From: DALYJJ01 sp033763935
GTDB taxonomy: Bacteria > Acidobacteriota > Terriglobia > Bryobacterales > Bryobacteraceae
Reading direction: 5' to 3'
Assembly: GCA_033763935.1 (NCBI GenBank)
Contig: JANRJO010000098.1
Location: 3,372 to 67,371 of the forward strand
Length of the DNA: 64,000 nt
Shown: piece after piece, positions 31,580 to 41,600 of the stretch
Layout of the letters: every line of letters begins with the position of its first letter
Position numbering within the stretch: position 1 is the stretch's first letter
Made by a program: the position numbers and the translations under genes
The notes under the pieces: model-generated
What the model was told of the DNA's origin: nothing
Databases searched by the model: none
What the model saw: only the letters and a program-made list of their open reading frames with translations

Positions 31580-32307
31580 GGGCGTTGGGGGCGGCCCTGA
31601 TGCTGGCGGGCGTGTTGTGCGGGCAGGACCCGTACGCGACGCTGCCGAACAACTACCGGCTGGAGTTCGAGAATGCGTCGGTGCGGGTGTCGCGGGTGCG
31701 GTACCGGCCGGGCGAGCGCTTGCCGGTGCACTCGCACCCGTCGCTGCCGACCGTGTACGTGTACGTCACGGACGGCGGAAAGATCCGGTTTTCGCACGTG
31801 ACGCCGCGGTTCACGGTGGAGCGGCCGGCGGTGACGGCCGGCAGCGTGCGGTTCAACCGGAACGCGCAGGTGGAGACGCACGAGGTGGAGTACCTGGGGG
31901 AGCAGGAGACGGAGTACCTGCGGGTAGAGTTGAAGACGAAGCCCGGCGCAAAGCACCGGGATGCGCGGCTGCGCGTGGATTCGGATTTCCCGTGGGAGGA
32001 CGAGATGGTGCGCATCCGGCGCGTGCGCGGGGACGGGGGACGGATGGAGCGCCCGGGGGTGGTGGTGGATGTGCGAGAGCGCACGTTTCGCTGGGCGGAA
32101 AGCGGCGCCGCGGCGGGGCGGGGCGAACTGCTGGTGATCATCGAACTGCTCTCAGTCGCTCTTGCGCGCGAGGCGGAAGGCGGCCATCTCGCGGTCGTTG
32201 CGAACAAGGACGATGTCGCCGGCGATCGCGGGGTGGTTCCACGTTTTACCTTCGATGGCTTTGAAGCGGGCGAGTTCTTTGTGCTGGTCGGGCGTGGCGG
32301 ACACTAA
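31573..32307 (+). CDS. Exported cupin-like protein with long antisense tail
   Basis: 244 residues from a GTG overlapping the FRG stop. Signal peptide MVRALGAALMLAGVLCGQ; then YRLEFENASVRVSRVRYRPGERLPVHSHPSLPTVYVYVTDGGKIRF, a cupin-like sheet with H-S-H and a later VETHEVEYLGEQETEYLRVELKT. The natural fold seems to end near residue 195. The last 50 residues run antisense through the 3' end of the PQQ-propeller gene (156 bp overlap) and look unselected, so the original stop was probably lost. Function unknown. Confidence 0.65.
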   Translation: MVRALGAALMLAGVLCGQDPYATLPNNYRLEFENASVRVSRVRYRPGERLPVHSHPSLPTVYVYVTDGGKIRFSHVTPRFTVERPAVTAGSVRFNRNAQVETHEVEYLGEQETEYLRVELKTKPGAKHRDARLRVDSDFPWEDEMVRIRRVRGDGGRMERPGVVVDVRERTFRWAESGAAAGRGELLVIIELLSVALAREAEGGHLAVVANKDDVAGDRGVVPRFTFDGFEAGEFFVLVGRGGH

Positions 32308-33921
32308 GGCGAGCTCGCCGTCTTCAGAGAGAACGAGCAGGAGATCCTGGTCAGGAAGCAGGAGCATCTGGCCGTGGCCGTAGCGGCCGCCTTTCCATTT
32401 GCGCTGGCCGTCGTTGAGATCGATGCAGGACAGGATACTGCCGTCGAAGCCGTAGGCGTGCCCTTTGTGGACGACGAGGTCGTTGTAGTAGGGCTTGAGG
32501 CCGCGGGACGTCCAGCTTTCCGTGGCGGTCCATTCGCCGGTTGCGGCGGGCGCGATGGTCAGGCGGCGGGTGGCCTCTCCGCCGGCCATGCCGCCGTTGG
32601 TGACGAGCAGAGCGCCATCGGGGGCGACGGCGGGCTGCAGGATCTTGCCGCCTTCCCACGGGTGCTTCCATAGCAGCTTGCCGTCGCCGGGCGACAGGCC
32701 CACGATCGCCTGGCCGGCGAGGAAGACGATCTGATCGGACTTGCCAAACGTGACGTGGTGCGGAGAACTGTAGCTGCCGCCGATGGTGGGGCCGTTCCAG
32801 ATCTTCTTGCCGGAGGCGGGGTCATAGGCGGCGAGGCGGCCGGAGGCGGCGACGACAACCAGGCCATTGATGACGAGGGGCGAACTGGAGATGCCCCAAG
32901 TGGGGATCGGCGCGCCGGTGTCGGTGGCGGCGTTGCGGGACCACAGCACCGCGCCCGTTTTCGCATCAAGGGCGCTGACGATGCCGGTAGCGCCGATAGC
33001 GTAGAGGCGGCCGTTGTGGAGCGTGGGGGTGCCGCGAGGGCCGGGTCCGGCGTTGGCCTCGTAGAAGCGGGCAGCATCGCGGTGCGCCCAGGCGGGCTTG
33101 CCTGTCTCCAACTGGTAAGCGGCAATCACCTCGTTTTCGCCGCGCTGCTCCTGCGTGTAGGCGAGGCCATAGCCGACGGCGAAGGACGACCAGCCGGGGC
33201 CGACGTCTCTCCGCCAGAGCTCTTTCGGCGGGGTCGCGGCCCAGTCCGTTTCGATGCGAATGCCGGCGGCGCGGGAGTCGCGGTCGGGACCTCGAAAGCC
33301 GGGCCATTCGGGGGGCGCGGCGGCGGGCTTTGCAGGGGCGGCTTCGGGCGGGGGCTCGGATGCGGGCGCCGGCGCAGGCACGGGTTCGGCGGGCTTCGGG
33401 GGTTCGGGTGCCGGTTCGGGGCCGGGGAGCGGTTCCGCGGCGACGAGCCGCTCTTCGGGCGTGGGTGTCCAGCGCCAGGCGAACTGCGATCCGCCTTCGC
33501 CGCGGACTCCCTCACTTCGGACGAGCGCCAAAGAAGAAGAAACGAGGAGGATGCAGGCGGCAAGAACGGCGCGGCGCGCATTCGGGGCGAGGTTGCGGCC
33601 GAGCGTCGCCCCGAGGGTGAGGCCAAGGCAGGCGAGGGGAACGGCGAAGAAGAAATAGAATATGCGCTGGCCAAGGCCCGCTACGGAGACGTGCATCAGC
33701 GGCTTCAGCGCGAGGACGGTTCCGACGGTAAAGGCGAGGGTGAGCCAGCGGTCGAGGTGGGGAAGCCGGCTGAAGAAGAGCCACCAGACAAGGATGGCGA
33801 GGGCCCCAAGGAGGTTGGCGGCGAGAGCTACGAGCATGCCGGAAGGGTGAACTCTCGGTGCAATCAACAGCAGGGCGAATAGGAAGACGGCGAATGCCAG
33901 CCAAACTTGGGGACGTCTCAT
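32152..33921 (-). CDS. Membrane-anchored PQQ-type beta-propeller protein
   Basis: 589 residues. Four N-terminal helices (about 6-22, 28-50, 60-78, 85-105, plus one near 118-135) are followed by a Pro/Ala linker (EPAPEPPKPAEPVPAPAPASE) that should span the periplasm, then a WPGFRGPDRDSRAAG motif and a propeller with repeats such as GLAYTQEQRGENEVIAAYQLETGKPAWAH, GRLYAIGATGIVSALDAKTGAVLW and GLVVVAASGRLAAYDPASGKKIW. The 'PxFRGxxRDG' start is usual in acidobacterial and planctomycete outer-membrane-assembly-like PQQ proteins. It does not bind PQQ for certain. It lies 3 bp downstream of the ADOP gene. Confidence 0.85.
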   Translation of the reverse strand: MRRPQVWLAFAVFLFALLLIAPRVHPSGMLVALAANLLGALAILVWWLFFSRLPHLDRWLTLAFTVGTVLALKPLMHVSVAGLGQRIFYFFFAVPLACLGLTLGATLGRNLAPNARRAVLAACILLVSSSLALVRSEGVRGEGGSQFAWRWTPTPEERLVAAEPLPGPEPAPEPPKPAEPVPAPAPASEPPPEAAPAKPAAAPPEWPGFRGPDRDSRAAGIRIETDWAATPPKELWRRDVGPGWSSFAVGYGLAYTQEQRGENEVIAAYQLETGKPAWAHRDAARFYEANAGPGPRGTPTLHNGRLYAIGATGIVSALDAKTGAVLWSRNAATDTGAPIPTWGISSSPLVINGLVVVAASGRLAAYDPASGKKIWNGPTIGGSYSSPHHVTFGKSDQIVFLAGQAIVGLSPGDGKLLWKHPWEGGKILQPAVAPDGALLVTNGGMAGGEATRRLTIAPAATGEWTATESWTSRGLKPYYNDLVVHKGHAYGFDGSILSCIDLNDGQRKWKGGRYGHGQMLLLPDQDLLLVLSEDGELALVSATPDQHKELARFKAIEGKTWNHPAIAGDIVLVRNDREMAAFRLARKSD

Positions 33922-33924
33922 TTG

Positions 33925-36594
33925 TTATTCCTCTCGAAGCAAAGCGACGGGGTTGAGCGACAGCGCGCGGTGGGCGGGGATCCACGTGGCGACGAGGCCA
34001 AGAAGCAGGAGCGCGAGGACCACGCCGGCGAGCACAAAGGGATCGCGGGGGGTTGCCTGATAGACGATGGCGGCGAGGACTCGGGCGGCCAAAACGCCGA
34101 GGAGGAGTCCGGCTGAGCCGCCGATCGCCAGAAGCTTGAAGGCGCGCCCGAGAGCCGCGTGGAGAACTTCCGTCCGGCGCGCGCCGAGGGCCATGCGAAT
34201 GCCGAGTTCCTTCAAACGCTTGCTCACCGAGTACGCGGCCATGCCGAAGACACCGGTGACGGCGAGAAGCGCTCCGATGAGACCCATGACGCCGAGGGCC
34301 GCCGTGGCCACTCGTGCGGGGAAGAGAGCGAAATCGAGCGTCTGAGTCCAGGGCTCGATGTAGACGGGAAGGGCGGGGTCGGTCTGGCGGAAGGCTTCGC
34401 GGATGGCGGGGGCAATGTGTTCCGCGGCGTTCCCGGAAGTGCGGGCGACGAGCCAGGTCTCGGCGGCGGGCGATTGGGCGAGCGGGGTGAACAGTGCGGC
34501 GCGCGGCGGCTCGGTGAGGGACACATACTTGCCGTCTTCCACCACGCCCACGATTTGAAGTCTGATGTTGTTGCGGAGACGGAACCAACGGCCGAGAGCT
34601 GCGGCGTCCGATCCAAAGACGCGGCGGGCACACTCGCGGTTCACGATAGCGACGCGCGGCGCGCGCGGATGGTCGTGGTCTGTGAAGAGACGACCGGCGA
34701 GAAGACGAGTGCCGGCGGCCTGGAAGTAGGCCGGTGAGACGTTGAAGCGGACGGCGGTGGCGGCGGCGTTGGAGGGACGGAAGTCGGTGGTCTCTTCCGG
34801 GTACATCAGGGAGTTGGCCCAGTCGGCGCCCAAGGGGATGCGATCGATGAGGCCGGCGGCTTCGACGCCCGGGATGGCGGCGACGGAGTCGACGAGACGC
34901 TGGTGAATCGCGGGGTAAGCTGCTGCGGGGTGGCCGGCCATGGTGAGGGCGGAATGGGCGAGGAGGGTGCCCCGAGGCTGGAAGCCAAAGTCCGTGTGGA
35001 GAGATCGAATGAGGCCGCGGACGGCGACAAGAGAAGACGTGACGAGCACGGCGCAGATGGCGATCTGGAAGGCGAGGAGGAGGTCGCGCGCCGTCCACCG
35101 TGGATGAGTACCGGTCAGCCGGCCGGACTTCACGATCGGGAACGGATCCATGGCAAGCACCTGGCGCGCGGGCAGGACTCCGAAGAGAATGCCGGCCAGG
35201 AGGGCGAGGACGAGAGCGAGGGCGTAGACGAAGGGGTCGGGCTCAAGGTTCAGGCGGATGGGGAAGCGGGGAATCGGATTCCATGAGCTGAGAGCGCGCA
35301 GGAAGGTGACGCTGGCCAGGAGTCCCGCCGCGCCGCCGGCGAGCGCGACGAGGAGCGCCTCCGTGAAGAGCTGGCGCAGAACCCGCCGGCGATGGGCGCC
35401 GAGCGCAAGACGGAGCGCGACTTCACGGGCGCGGTCACTGGCGCGGGCGGCAAAGAGACTGCCGAGGTTCGCACAGGCCGCCAGGAGGATGAGAGCGGCG
35501 AGGAGCATGAGACCGGCGAGGAACGCCTTGACGGGGCGGCCGAGGAAGCTGCCGTAGAGAGATGGGTCGGCGAGGGTGAAGCGCATGCGGGCGACATCGG
35601 TGGGGTAGGTCTTCTCAATCTGGGCGCCGATGGCGTTGATGTCGTCGATGGCCTGTGCGGGCGTGACGCCGGGCTTCAGATGGCCCATGGTGAGGAATAC
35701 GGAAAGCATGCGGCGTTCGTTCAGGTGATTGACACCCGTGATCTGTTCCTGGTTGACGAAAGGCGTGAAGATCTCGGCGGAGAAGAAGAGCAGTGTGCCG
35801 CGGAACTCCGGTGGAGTGACGCCCAGGACCGTGTAGGGGTGTTTGTTGAGTTGGACCGTGCGGCCGACAATCAGCGGGTCGGCGCTGAAGCGCTCGCGCC
35901 AGGCGCGGTGGGAGAGTACAACGTAGGGCGCGCTGTTGGGCCCACGCTCATCGGAGGCGTGAAAAACGCGGCCGATCTGCGGCTGGATGCCGAGCACATC
36001 GAAGTAGTTGCCGCTGACCATACAGACGTAGACGGAGGACGGGTTTCCGCTCCCGGTGTCGAGCCCGGCGGGGGAGATTTCATACGCGGCGAGACCCTCG
36101 AACGAGCGGTTGCGATCGCGGAAGTCGAGGTAGTCCGGATAGGACATGCGACCGGAGTTCGAGTCTTTGCGCTCGAGGGAGTAAAGGGTTTCGGCCCGGG
36201 GGACGTTGAGCGGCCGGGCGATGAGGGACTGGAAGAGGGCGAAGACAACGGCATTGGCGCCGATGGCGAGGGCGAGGGTGAGGACGGCGAGGGCGGTGGG
36301 GCCGGGAGTTCGCGCGAGGATGCGCAGGCCGTAGCGGATGTCCTGGAGCGTGTCGTCGACGAGGTTCACGCGGCGGGCGTCGCGGCATTCCTCTTTGCGC
36401 TGCGTGAGGCCCTGCATATCGAGTAGGGCGGCGCGACGGGCTTCTTCCTCGCGAAGGCCCTTTGACACGTAGTCGGCGGTCTTGCAGTGCAGGTGGTATT
36501 GCAACTCGTCGTCGAGTTCCTGTTCCACCAGCCGGCGGCGGAAGAGAGAGCGCAGGCGTAGGGGGATGGTGTAGACCCAGCTCTCGACGCGCAT
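33925..36594 (-). CDS. ADOP-family duplicated FtsX/MacB-like permease
   Basis: 889 residues, full length. N-terminal cytoplasmic part RRRLVEQELDDELQYHLHCKTADYVSKGLREEEARRAALLDMQGL (about 19-64), then DTLQDIRYGLRILARTPGPTALAVLTLALAIGANAVVFALF (TM1), first MacB-type periplasmic domain with the YPDYLDFRDRNRSFEGLAAYEIS motif, TM trio near 375-470, a second periplasmic unit and final helices SVSKRLKELGIRMALGARRTEVLHAALGRAFKLLAIG. Paired with the PadR gene 3 bp upstream. No ATPase gene is adjacent. Confidence 0.92.
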   Translation of the reverse strand: MRVESWVYTIPLRLRSLFRRRLVEQELDDELQYHLHCKTADYVSKGLREEEARRAALLDMQGLTQRKEECRDARRVNLVDDTLQDIRYGLRILARTPGPTALAVLTLALAIGANAVVFALFQSLIARPLNVPRAETLYSLERKDSNSGRMSYPDYLDFRDRNRSFEGLAAYEISPAGLDTGSGNPSSVYVCMVSGNYFDVLGIQPQIGRVFHASDERGPNSAPYVVLSHRAWRERFSADPLIVGRTVQLNKHPYTVLGVTPPEFRGTLLFFSAEIFTPFVNQEQITGVNHLNERRMLSVFLTMGHLKPGVTPAQAIDDINAIGAQIEKTYPTDVARMRFTLADPSLYGSFLGRPVKAFLAGLMLLAALILLAACANLGSLFAARASDRAREVALRLALGAHRRRVLRQLFTEALLVALAGGAAGLLASVTFLRALSSWNPIPRFPIRLNLEPDPFVYALALVLALLAGILFGVLPARQVLAMDPFPIVKSGRLTGTHPRWTARDLLLAFQIAICAVLVTSSLVAVRGLIRSLHTDFGFQPRGTLLAHSALTMAGHPAAAYPAIHQRLVDSVAAIPGVEAAGLIDRIPLGADWANSLMYPEETTDFRPSNAAATAVRFNVSPAYFQAAGTRLLAGRLFTDHDHPRAPRVAIVNRECARRVFGSDAAALGRWFRLRNNIRLQIVGVVEDGKYVSLTEPPRAALFTPLAQSPAAETWLVARTSGNAAEHIAPAIREAFRQTDPALPVYIEPWTQTLDFALFPARVATAALGVMGLIGALLAVTGVFGMAAYSVSKRLKELGIRMALGARRTEVLHAALGRAFKLLAIGGSAGLLLGVLAARVLAAIVYQATPRDPFVLAGVVLALLLLGLVATWIPAHRALSLNPVALLREE

Positions 36595-36597
36595 CGG

Positions 36598-36933
36598 CTA
36601 AGCCTCCTCCAGGCGGATCACATTCGTGATGGCGCTCGAGAGACGGGTCCAGCTTTCGGTTTCTTTCTGTAGCTGGCGGCGGCCGAGGCGGGTGAGGGAG
36701 TAGAACTTGGCCCGGCGATTGTTCTCCGTCGCCTTCCACTCCGCTGTGATCCAGCCTTGCTGTTCCAATTTGTGAAGGGCCGGGTAGAGGGAGCCGTCGC
36801 TGACCTGGAGGACGTCGCCGGAGACCTGGCGGAGGCGCTGCGATATAGCCCAGCCGTTCAACGGTTCCAGGGCGAGGATCTTGAGAAGCAAGAGGTCCAG
36901 GGTGCCTTGGACAAGATCGGATGGTTTGCTCAC
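36598..36933 (-). CDS. PadR-family transcriptional regulator, acidobacterial type
   Basis: 111 residues. I start at the GTG at 36933, preceded by GAGGAG, rather than the further in-frame ATG, because the family begins SKPSDLVQGTLDLLLLKILALEPLNGWAISQRL. LQVSDGSLYPALHKLEQQGWITAEWKATENNRRAKFYSLTRLGRRQLQKETESW completes the winged helix. It precedes its ADOP partner by 3 bp and has palindromic half-sites upstream. The nearest paralogues are at 1536 and 15484. Confidence 0.92.
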   Translation of the reverse strand: MSKPSDLVQGTLDLLLLKILALEPLNGWAISQRLRQVSGDVLQVSDGSLYPALHKLEQQGWITAEWKATENNRRAKFYSLTRLGRRQLQKETESWTRLSSAITNVIRLEEA

Positions 36934-36942
36934 GGTTCTCCT

Positions 36943-36983
36943 CTCGGTTACCGAGAAAAGAATAACCGAACTCCTCTCGGTAA
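36943..36983 (-). promoter_or_regulatory. PadR promoter with inverted half-sites
   Basis: CTCGGTAA (36976-36983) and TTACCGAG (36948-36955) are perfect inverted arms, and a third half-site CTCGGT (36943-36948) makes CTCGGT-T-ACCGAG near the ribosome site. On the - strand a -35 TTGCTT and -10 TATTCT, 17 bp apart, lie between them. It is probably the autorepressor site. Confidence 0.6.
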
Positions 36984-37009
36984 GCAAGGGGAAATGTGGG
37001 AGGGGAGGG

Positions 37010-37594
37010 TCAGGAGGCTGGTTTCGCGAGGACGACGATGAACCAGCGCTGCCCTGGTTTTTCGGTGGAAACGGCGTAGAGGCCGGCGTCTTTCATTTCG
37101 CGGGTGACGGTTTCGGGGGTGACGCCGTGCTGGCCGTCCTTGGCGCGGGCGGCGGGATCGGCGGCTTCCTTGTCAGGCGGGGTAAAGTCGACGACTGCGA
37201 CGCGGCCGCCGGGCTTGAGGGAGGCCGCGATGGACGCGTTCATGGCAGCGGGGTCAGTGAAGTGATGGTAGACGTCGCGCATCCAGATGGCGTCGCAGGT
37301 GGCGGGGAAGTTGGTGCTGGTGGATTCGCCTTCAACGACGGTGATCTGGGGGAGGTTGCTGGAAGCGATGCTTGCGCGGAGTTTCTTGACGCGGGACTCG
37401 CCGAGCTCGCTCGTGTAGACGCGGCCGGTGGGACCGACGACGCGCGCGGCGGCGATGCTGGCGCTGCCGTCGCCGGCGCCGATCTCGCAAACCGTGTCGC
37501 CCGGGCGGGCGTTGATGGCTTCGAGGATCTTCTCAGGGGAGGCGGAGGCGAAGGCAAGGGCGGCGGGCAGGAGGGCGAGAAGGAGGCGGCGCAT
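37010..37594 (-). CDS. Class I methyltransferase with signal peptide
   Basis: 194 residues. N-terminal MRRLLLALLPAALAFASA looks like a signal peptide, then SPEKILEAINARPGDTVCEIGAGDGSASIAAARVVGPTGRVYTSELGE, the SAM-binding motif I, CDAIWMRDVYHHFTDPAAMNASIAASLKPGGRVAVVDFTPP (motifs II/III). Exported methyltransferases have no obvious SAM supply, so either the N-terminal helix is retained or the cofactor is bound before export. No neighbour suggests a substrate. The fold assignment is firm; localisation is inferred. Confidence 0.82.
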   Translation of the reverse strand: MRRLLLALLPAALAFASASPEKILEAINARPGDTVCEIGAGDGSASIAAARVVGPTGRVYTSELGESRVKKLRASIASSNLPQITVVEGESTSTNFPATCDAIWMRDVYHHFTDPAAMNASIAASLKPGGRVAVVDFTPPDKEAADPAARAKDGQHGVTPETVTREMKDAGLYAVSTEKPGQRWFIVVLAKPAS

Positions 37595-37665
37595 AGCAAG
37601 GAGTAAGACGAGGGCGGGGGCGAAGCGTAACGGGATATTTACGCGGGGCTGATAGGCTGGCGGTG

Positions 37666-38553
37666 ATGAATCGACGCCAGTTTCTTGCGGGAAGCGCGGC
37701 CGCGGCAGCGGCGCGGGGAGGCCTGAAGGCCGCGGACGAGGGGTTCCGCTTCGTCCACTTTACGGACACGCACATACAGAGAGAGCTGAAGGCCGATGAG
37801 GGCGTGGCGAAGGCGTTCACGCAGATCGCCCGATTGCAGCCGGACTTCTGCCTGGCGGGTGGGGACCTGGTGTTCGACGTGTTAGAGAGTCGGAAGCCGC
37901 GAGCGAAGGAGTTGTTTGCGCTGTACGGCGAGGCAGTGAAGCGATTGGAGTGTCCGGTCCATTCGGCGCCGGGCAATCACGACTATTTCGGGGTGTTCAA
38001 GAAGAGCGGGGTGTCACCGAAGGATCCGGAGTACGGAAAGAAGATGTTCGAGGACCGCATCGGGCCGCGGTACAAGAGCTTCGATCACAAGGGTTGGCAC
38101 TTCATTACGCTCGACACGGTGTTCATTGAGGGGCGGAAGTACAAGGGCTACGTCGACGACGAACAGCTGAGCTGGCTGAAGGCGGACCTGGAGAAGAACG
38201 GGCCGGGTAAGCCAGTGATCGTGTTGTGCCACATTCCGCTGGTCACGGCGGCGCTGCAGGTGGTGCCGGGCTGGCAGGCCCTGGGGAACGCGATTGTGGT
38301 GGAGAACGCGGCGGTCGTGGTTGAGTTATTCGACGGGTACCCGGTGAAGCTGGTGCTGCAGGGGCACACGCACATCAATGAGCGGGTGCGGTGGAAGAAC
38401 ACCGACTACATTACGACGGGGGCGGTGAGCGGGAACTGGTGGAAAGGTCCACGAATGGGGTTTCCTGAAGGGTATGCGGTGATCGAGGCTGCGGGAGACC
38501 AGGTAAGCTGGCGGTTCGAGAGCTACGGGTGGACGCCGGTGGCGAAACTGTAA
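37666..38553 (+). CDS. Exported metallophosphoesterase
   Basis: 295 residues. Tat signal (MNRRQFLAGSAAAAAARGGLKA). The calcineurin-like phosphoesterase motifs are intact: FVHFTDTHIQ (D-x-H), AGGDLVFD (G-G-D), SAPGNHDYF (G-N-H-D), VLCHIPLV (H), and VLQGHTHINE (G-H-x-H). Two metal ions are expected at the site. It is a purple-acid-phosphatase-like or cyclic-nucleotide-type exported enzyme. GTG/ATG codons are adjacent at 37663 and 37666; I use the ATG. It stands upstream of the TonB receptor with 54 bp between, where the receptor gene may have its own promoter. Confidence 0.9.
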   Translation: MNRRQFLAGSAAAAAARGGLKAADEGFRFVHFTDTHIQRELKADEGVAKAFTQIARLQPDFCLAGGDLVFDVLESRKPRAKELFALYGEAVKRLECPVHSAPGNHDYFGVFKKSGVSPKDPEYGKKMFEDRIGPRYKSFDHKGWHFITLDTVFIEGRKYKGYVDDEQLSWLKADLEKNGPGKPVIVLCHIPLVTAALQVVPGWQALGNAIVVENAAVVVELFDGYPVKLVLQGHTHINERVRWKNTDYITTGAVSGNWWKGPRMGFPEGYAVIEAAGDQVSWRFESYGWTPVAKL

Positions 38554-38607
38554 CTCGCCCGTGCCTCGATTGTTACCGGCGCCGGATACGCTGGTGGTAC
38601 GGGTCTT

Positions 38608-41600
38608 ATGTCTACTTACAAGTTAGCCGTACTCATTCTCTTCTGCGTTCCGGTTTGGGCGCAGTACACCACCGGGCGTGTTGACGGCACGGTGTTCGAC
38701 TCGAGCGGCGCGCCGACTCCGGGCGCGGCTTTGACGCTCAAGAGTCTGCAGACCAATGCGGAACGTAGTTACCTGACCGGGGAGGGCGGCGCGTACACCT
38801 TCGCGGCGGTGGCGCCGGGCGCCTACGAAGTGAGCGTATCGAAGGCGGGCTTCGCAGCGGCGACGGCAATGGTGCAGGTGTACTCCAGCCAGACGACGAC
38901 CCAGAACTTCACGCTTGCGTTGGCGGGACAGGCGCAAACGATCAGTGTGGTGGGAGAGGCGACGCCGGAACTCCGCGTCTCCGAGGCCCTCCGAAGCACC
39001 ACGCGCAACACGTTAGAGGTGCAGACGCTGCCGACGCAGGGGCGCAACATCAGCGGCTTTATCACGCTGGCGCCGGGGGTGACGCCGACGTTCAGTCCGA
39101 GGGGCGGGAACCTCACCACCATTTCCATCGCCCAGGCGGGGCAGTTGAACGCCAACGGCGGGCGGAGCAAGGCGACGGCTCATCAATTGGATTTCACGGA
39201 CGCGAACGATTGGGAGTTCGGCGGGATTGCGCTGGCGACGCAGCCGAACCCGGAGATGCTACAGGAGGTCCGGGTGCTGGCGAATAACTGGGCGGCCGAG
39301 TATGGGGTGAAATCGAATGCTCAGGTGGTGATGATCACGCGGTCGGGCAGTAACTCGCTGCACGGGTCGGCTTATAACTTCCTGCAGAACGGATCGTTGA
39401 ACGCGCGGGATTACTTTGACCGGACCGGGAAGCAGACTCCGCTGCGGCAGAACTTCTTCGGCTTCACGGCGGGCGGGCCGGTGGTGAAGGACAAGACGTT
39501 CGTGTTCGGGGGATACGAGGGGCGGCGGACGCGGGGGGCGGGAACGACGCAGGTGTTCGCACTGCCATCGGAGGCGGCGCGGGCGAGCGTGACGAACGCC
39601 TCTGTGCGGCAGATTCTCGGGCTGCTGCCGGTTCCGAACACACCGACGGCGAATCCGCTGATTGGGACGCTGTCGCTGCAGACGACGACGCCGTCGGACA
39701 GCAATCAATTTGTTGCGCGGGGGGACCACTACTTCACAGATACGCACTCGCTGACGGTCCGCTACTTCCAGAACCTGGGCACGTCGGTGAACCGGACAGC
39801 AGGGTCGCTGCCGGGCTTCGATGCAACGTTCGATCCCCGGGGGCGGAACGCGATGATCGCGGACACCTGGGTGCTGAGCCCGCGGGCGACGAATGAGCTG
39901 CGGCTGGCGTACGGGCGGTCGAGCGCGCTGTTCAGCCCGGAGACGGAGCCGGCGACGCCGCGGTTCTCGGTGCCCGGGCTGGCGGGATTCGGGACGGTGC
40001 AGTCGTGGCCGCAGGGAAGGATCTTCAACGTCTACCAGATCAACGACGCATTCAGTTATAACCGCGGGCAGCATTTACTGCGAGCGGGGTTCGACTTACG
40101 ACATATTCAGGATAACAGCGTGAACGATTCGAACCGGCGGGGTATTTACTCGTTCGGGGATATCAATACGTTCCTGGCCGGGACGCCGAGCTCTTACACA
40201 CAGATGTTCGGGAACACATACCGCGGGTTCCGCACGAACTATCACGCGGCGTTTGTGCAGGACGACTGGAAAGTGATGCCGACGCTCACGTTGAATCTCG
40301 GGTTCCGGTGGGAGTTCCAGGGCGGATTGCGGGAGGTGAACCGGTTGCAGTCGGTGTTGGATCCGCGATTGAATACGGCGATCGGTGCGGCGGGGACCGG
40401 AGCTTTGGGCGGGTTCCGGAACGAGAGCCCGGTGGTGGAGGGAACGTCGTTCCTGCCGGGGCCGCGGTTCGGGTTTGCATGGAATCCGGGGGCGGGCCGG
40501 TGGGTGGTGCGCGGCGGGTATGGGATCTACTTCGACTCCCTGATCTTCAACGGGCTGCAGGCCGGACGGACCACGCCGCCGACAAATTACACGGGAACGT
40601 TGACGGGTGCGGCGAATTTCACGGGGGCGAACAGCCTGGAGAACCTGTTGGCGGGGACGTCGGAGTTTCAGAGGACGTTCAACGCCCTAGTGGGAGGGTT
40701 CGGGACGGCGGCCAACCTGGGGTCGATCACCTCGACCGAGCCGGACCTGCGAAACCCGTATGCGCAGCATTTCAGCCTGGGCGTGCAGCGGCGGTTCACG
40801 TCGTCGCTCGTTGCCGACGCGAGTTATGTAGGGACGCGAGGGACGGCGCTGACCACGTTCGGGCCGGCGAACTCGGTGATCCGGCGGCCGGCGCCGGCCG
40901 TGAGCCTGGAAGACGAGCGGGCGCGGGCGGCGGAGTTCCAGCAGTCGTTTGCGCGGCAGAACGGAGCGGGCAACTCGCGAATCGACCCGCGGTTCAACGA
41001 TGTGAACTTACTCCGGGACAACGGGAGTTCCACTTACCATTCGCTGCAGATGGAACTGCGCAAGAGCATATCGTGGGGACTTCAGTTCCAGGCGATGTAC
41101 ACGTGGTCGAAGTCCATTGACAATTCGTCCGACTACAGCCCGGGGCAGGCGATCACGGACCGAAGCTACGCCCAGGACCAGTTCAACTTCAGGGCGGAGC
41201 GGGCATTGTCGCAGTTCGACATACCGCACCGGTTCATACTGAGCCACGTGTGGCAGCTCCCGTTCTTCCGTGGGCAGCAGGGCGTAGCGGGGAAAGTGCT
41301 GGGCGGATGGACCTGGGCGTCGATTAACCAGTGGCAAAGGGGAGTGCCTTATACGATTGTGAGCGGGCCGCGGACGATTACCTCCGCAACGGGGACCGCG
41401 GTGCCGATTACGGACGTAAATCTGGACGGGCAGGGATCGGGTGTGGAAGCCGGGGCGCGGGCCAGTTGCGCGGCGGGCGGCGCGTCATTCGAGTTCGGTG
41501 GGGCAATTCCCGCGCCGAACCAAAGGGGTGTGAACGGAGCCGCAAACGCGTCTAACTTCCGGTATGTGCAGCCGTTGTTCGGCAACAACGGGACGTGCGG

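Noticed and set aside
40308..41120. 270-codon + strand frame inside the TonB receptor
   Set aside because: It is a Gly/Arg-rich shadow in another frame of a receptor with intact motifs.
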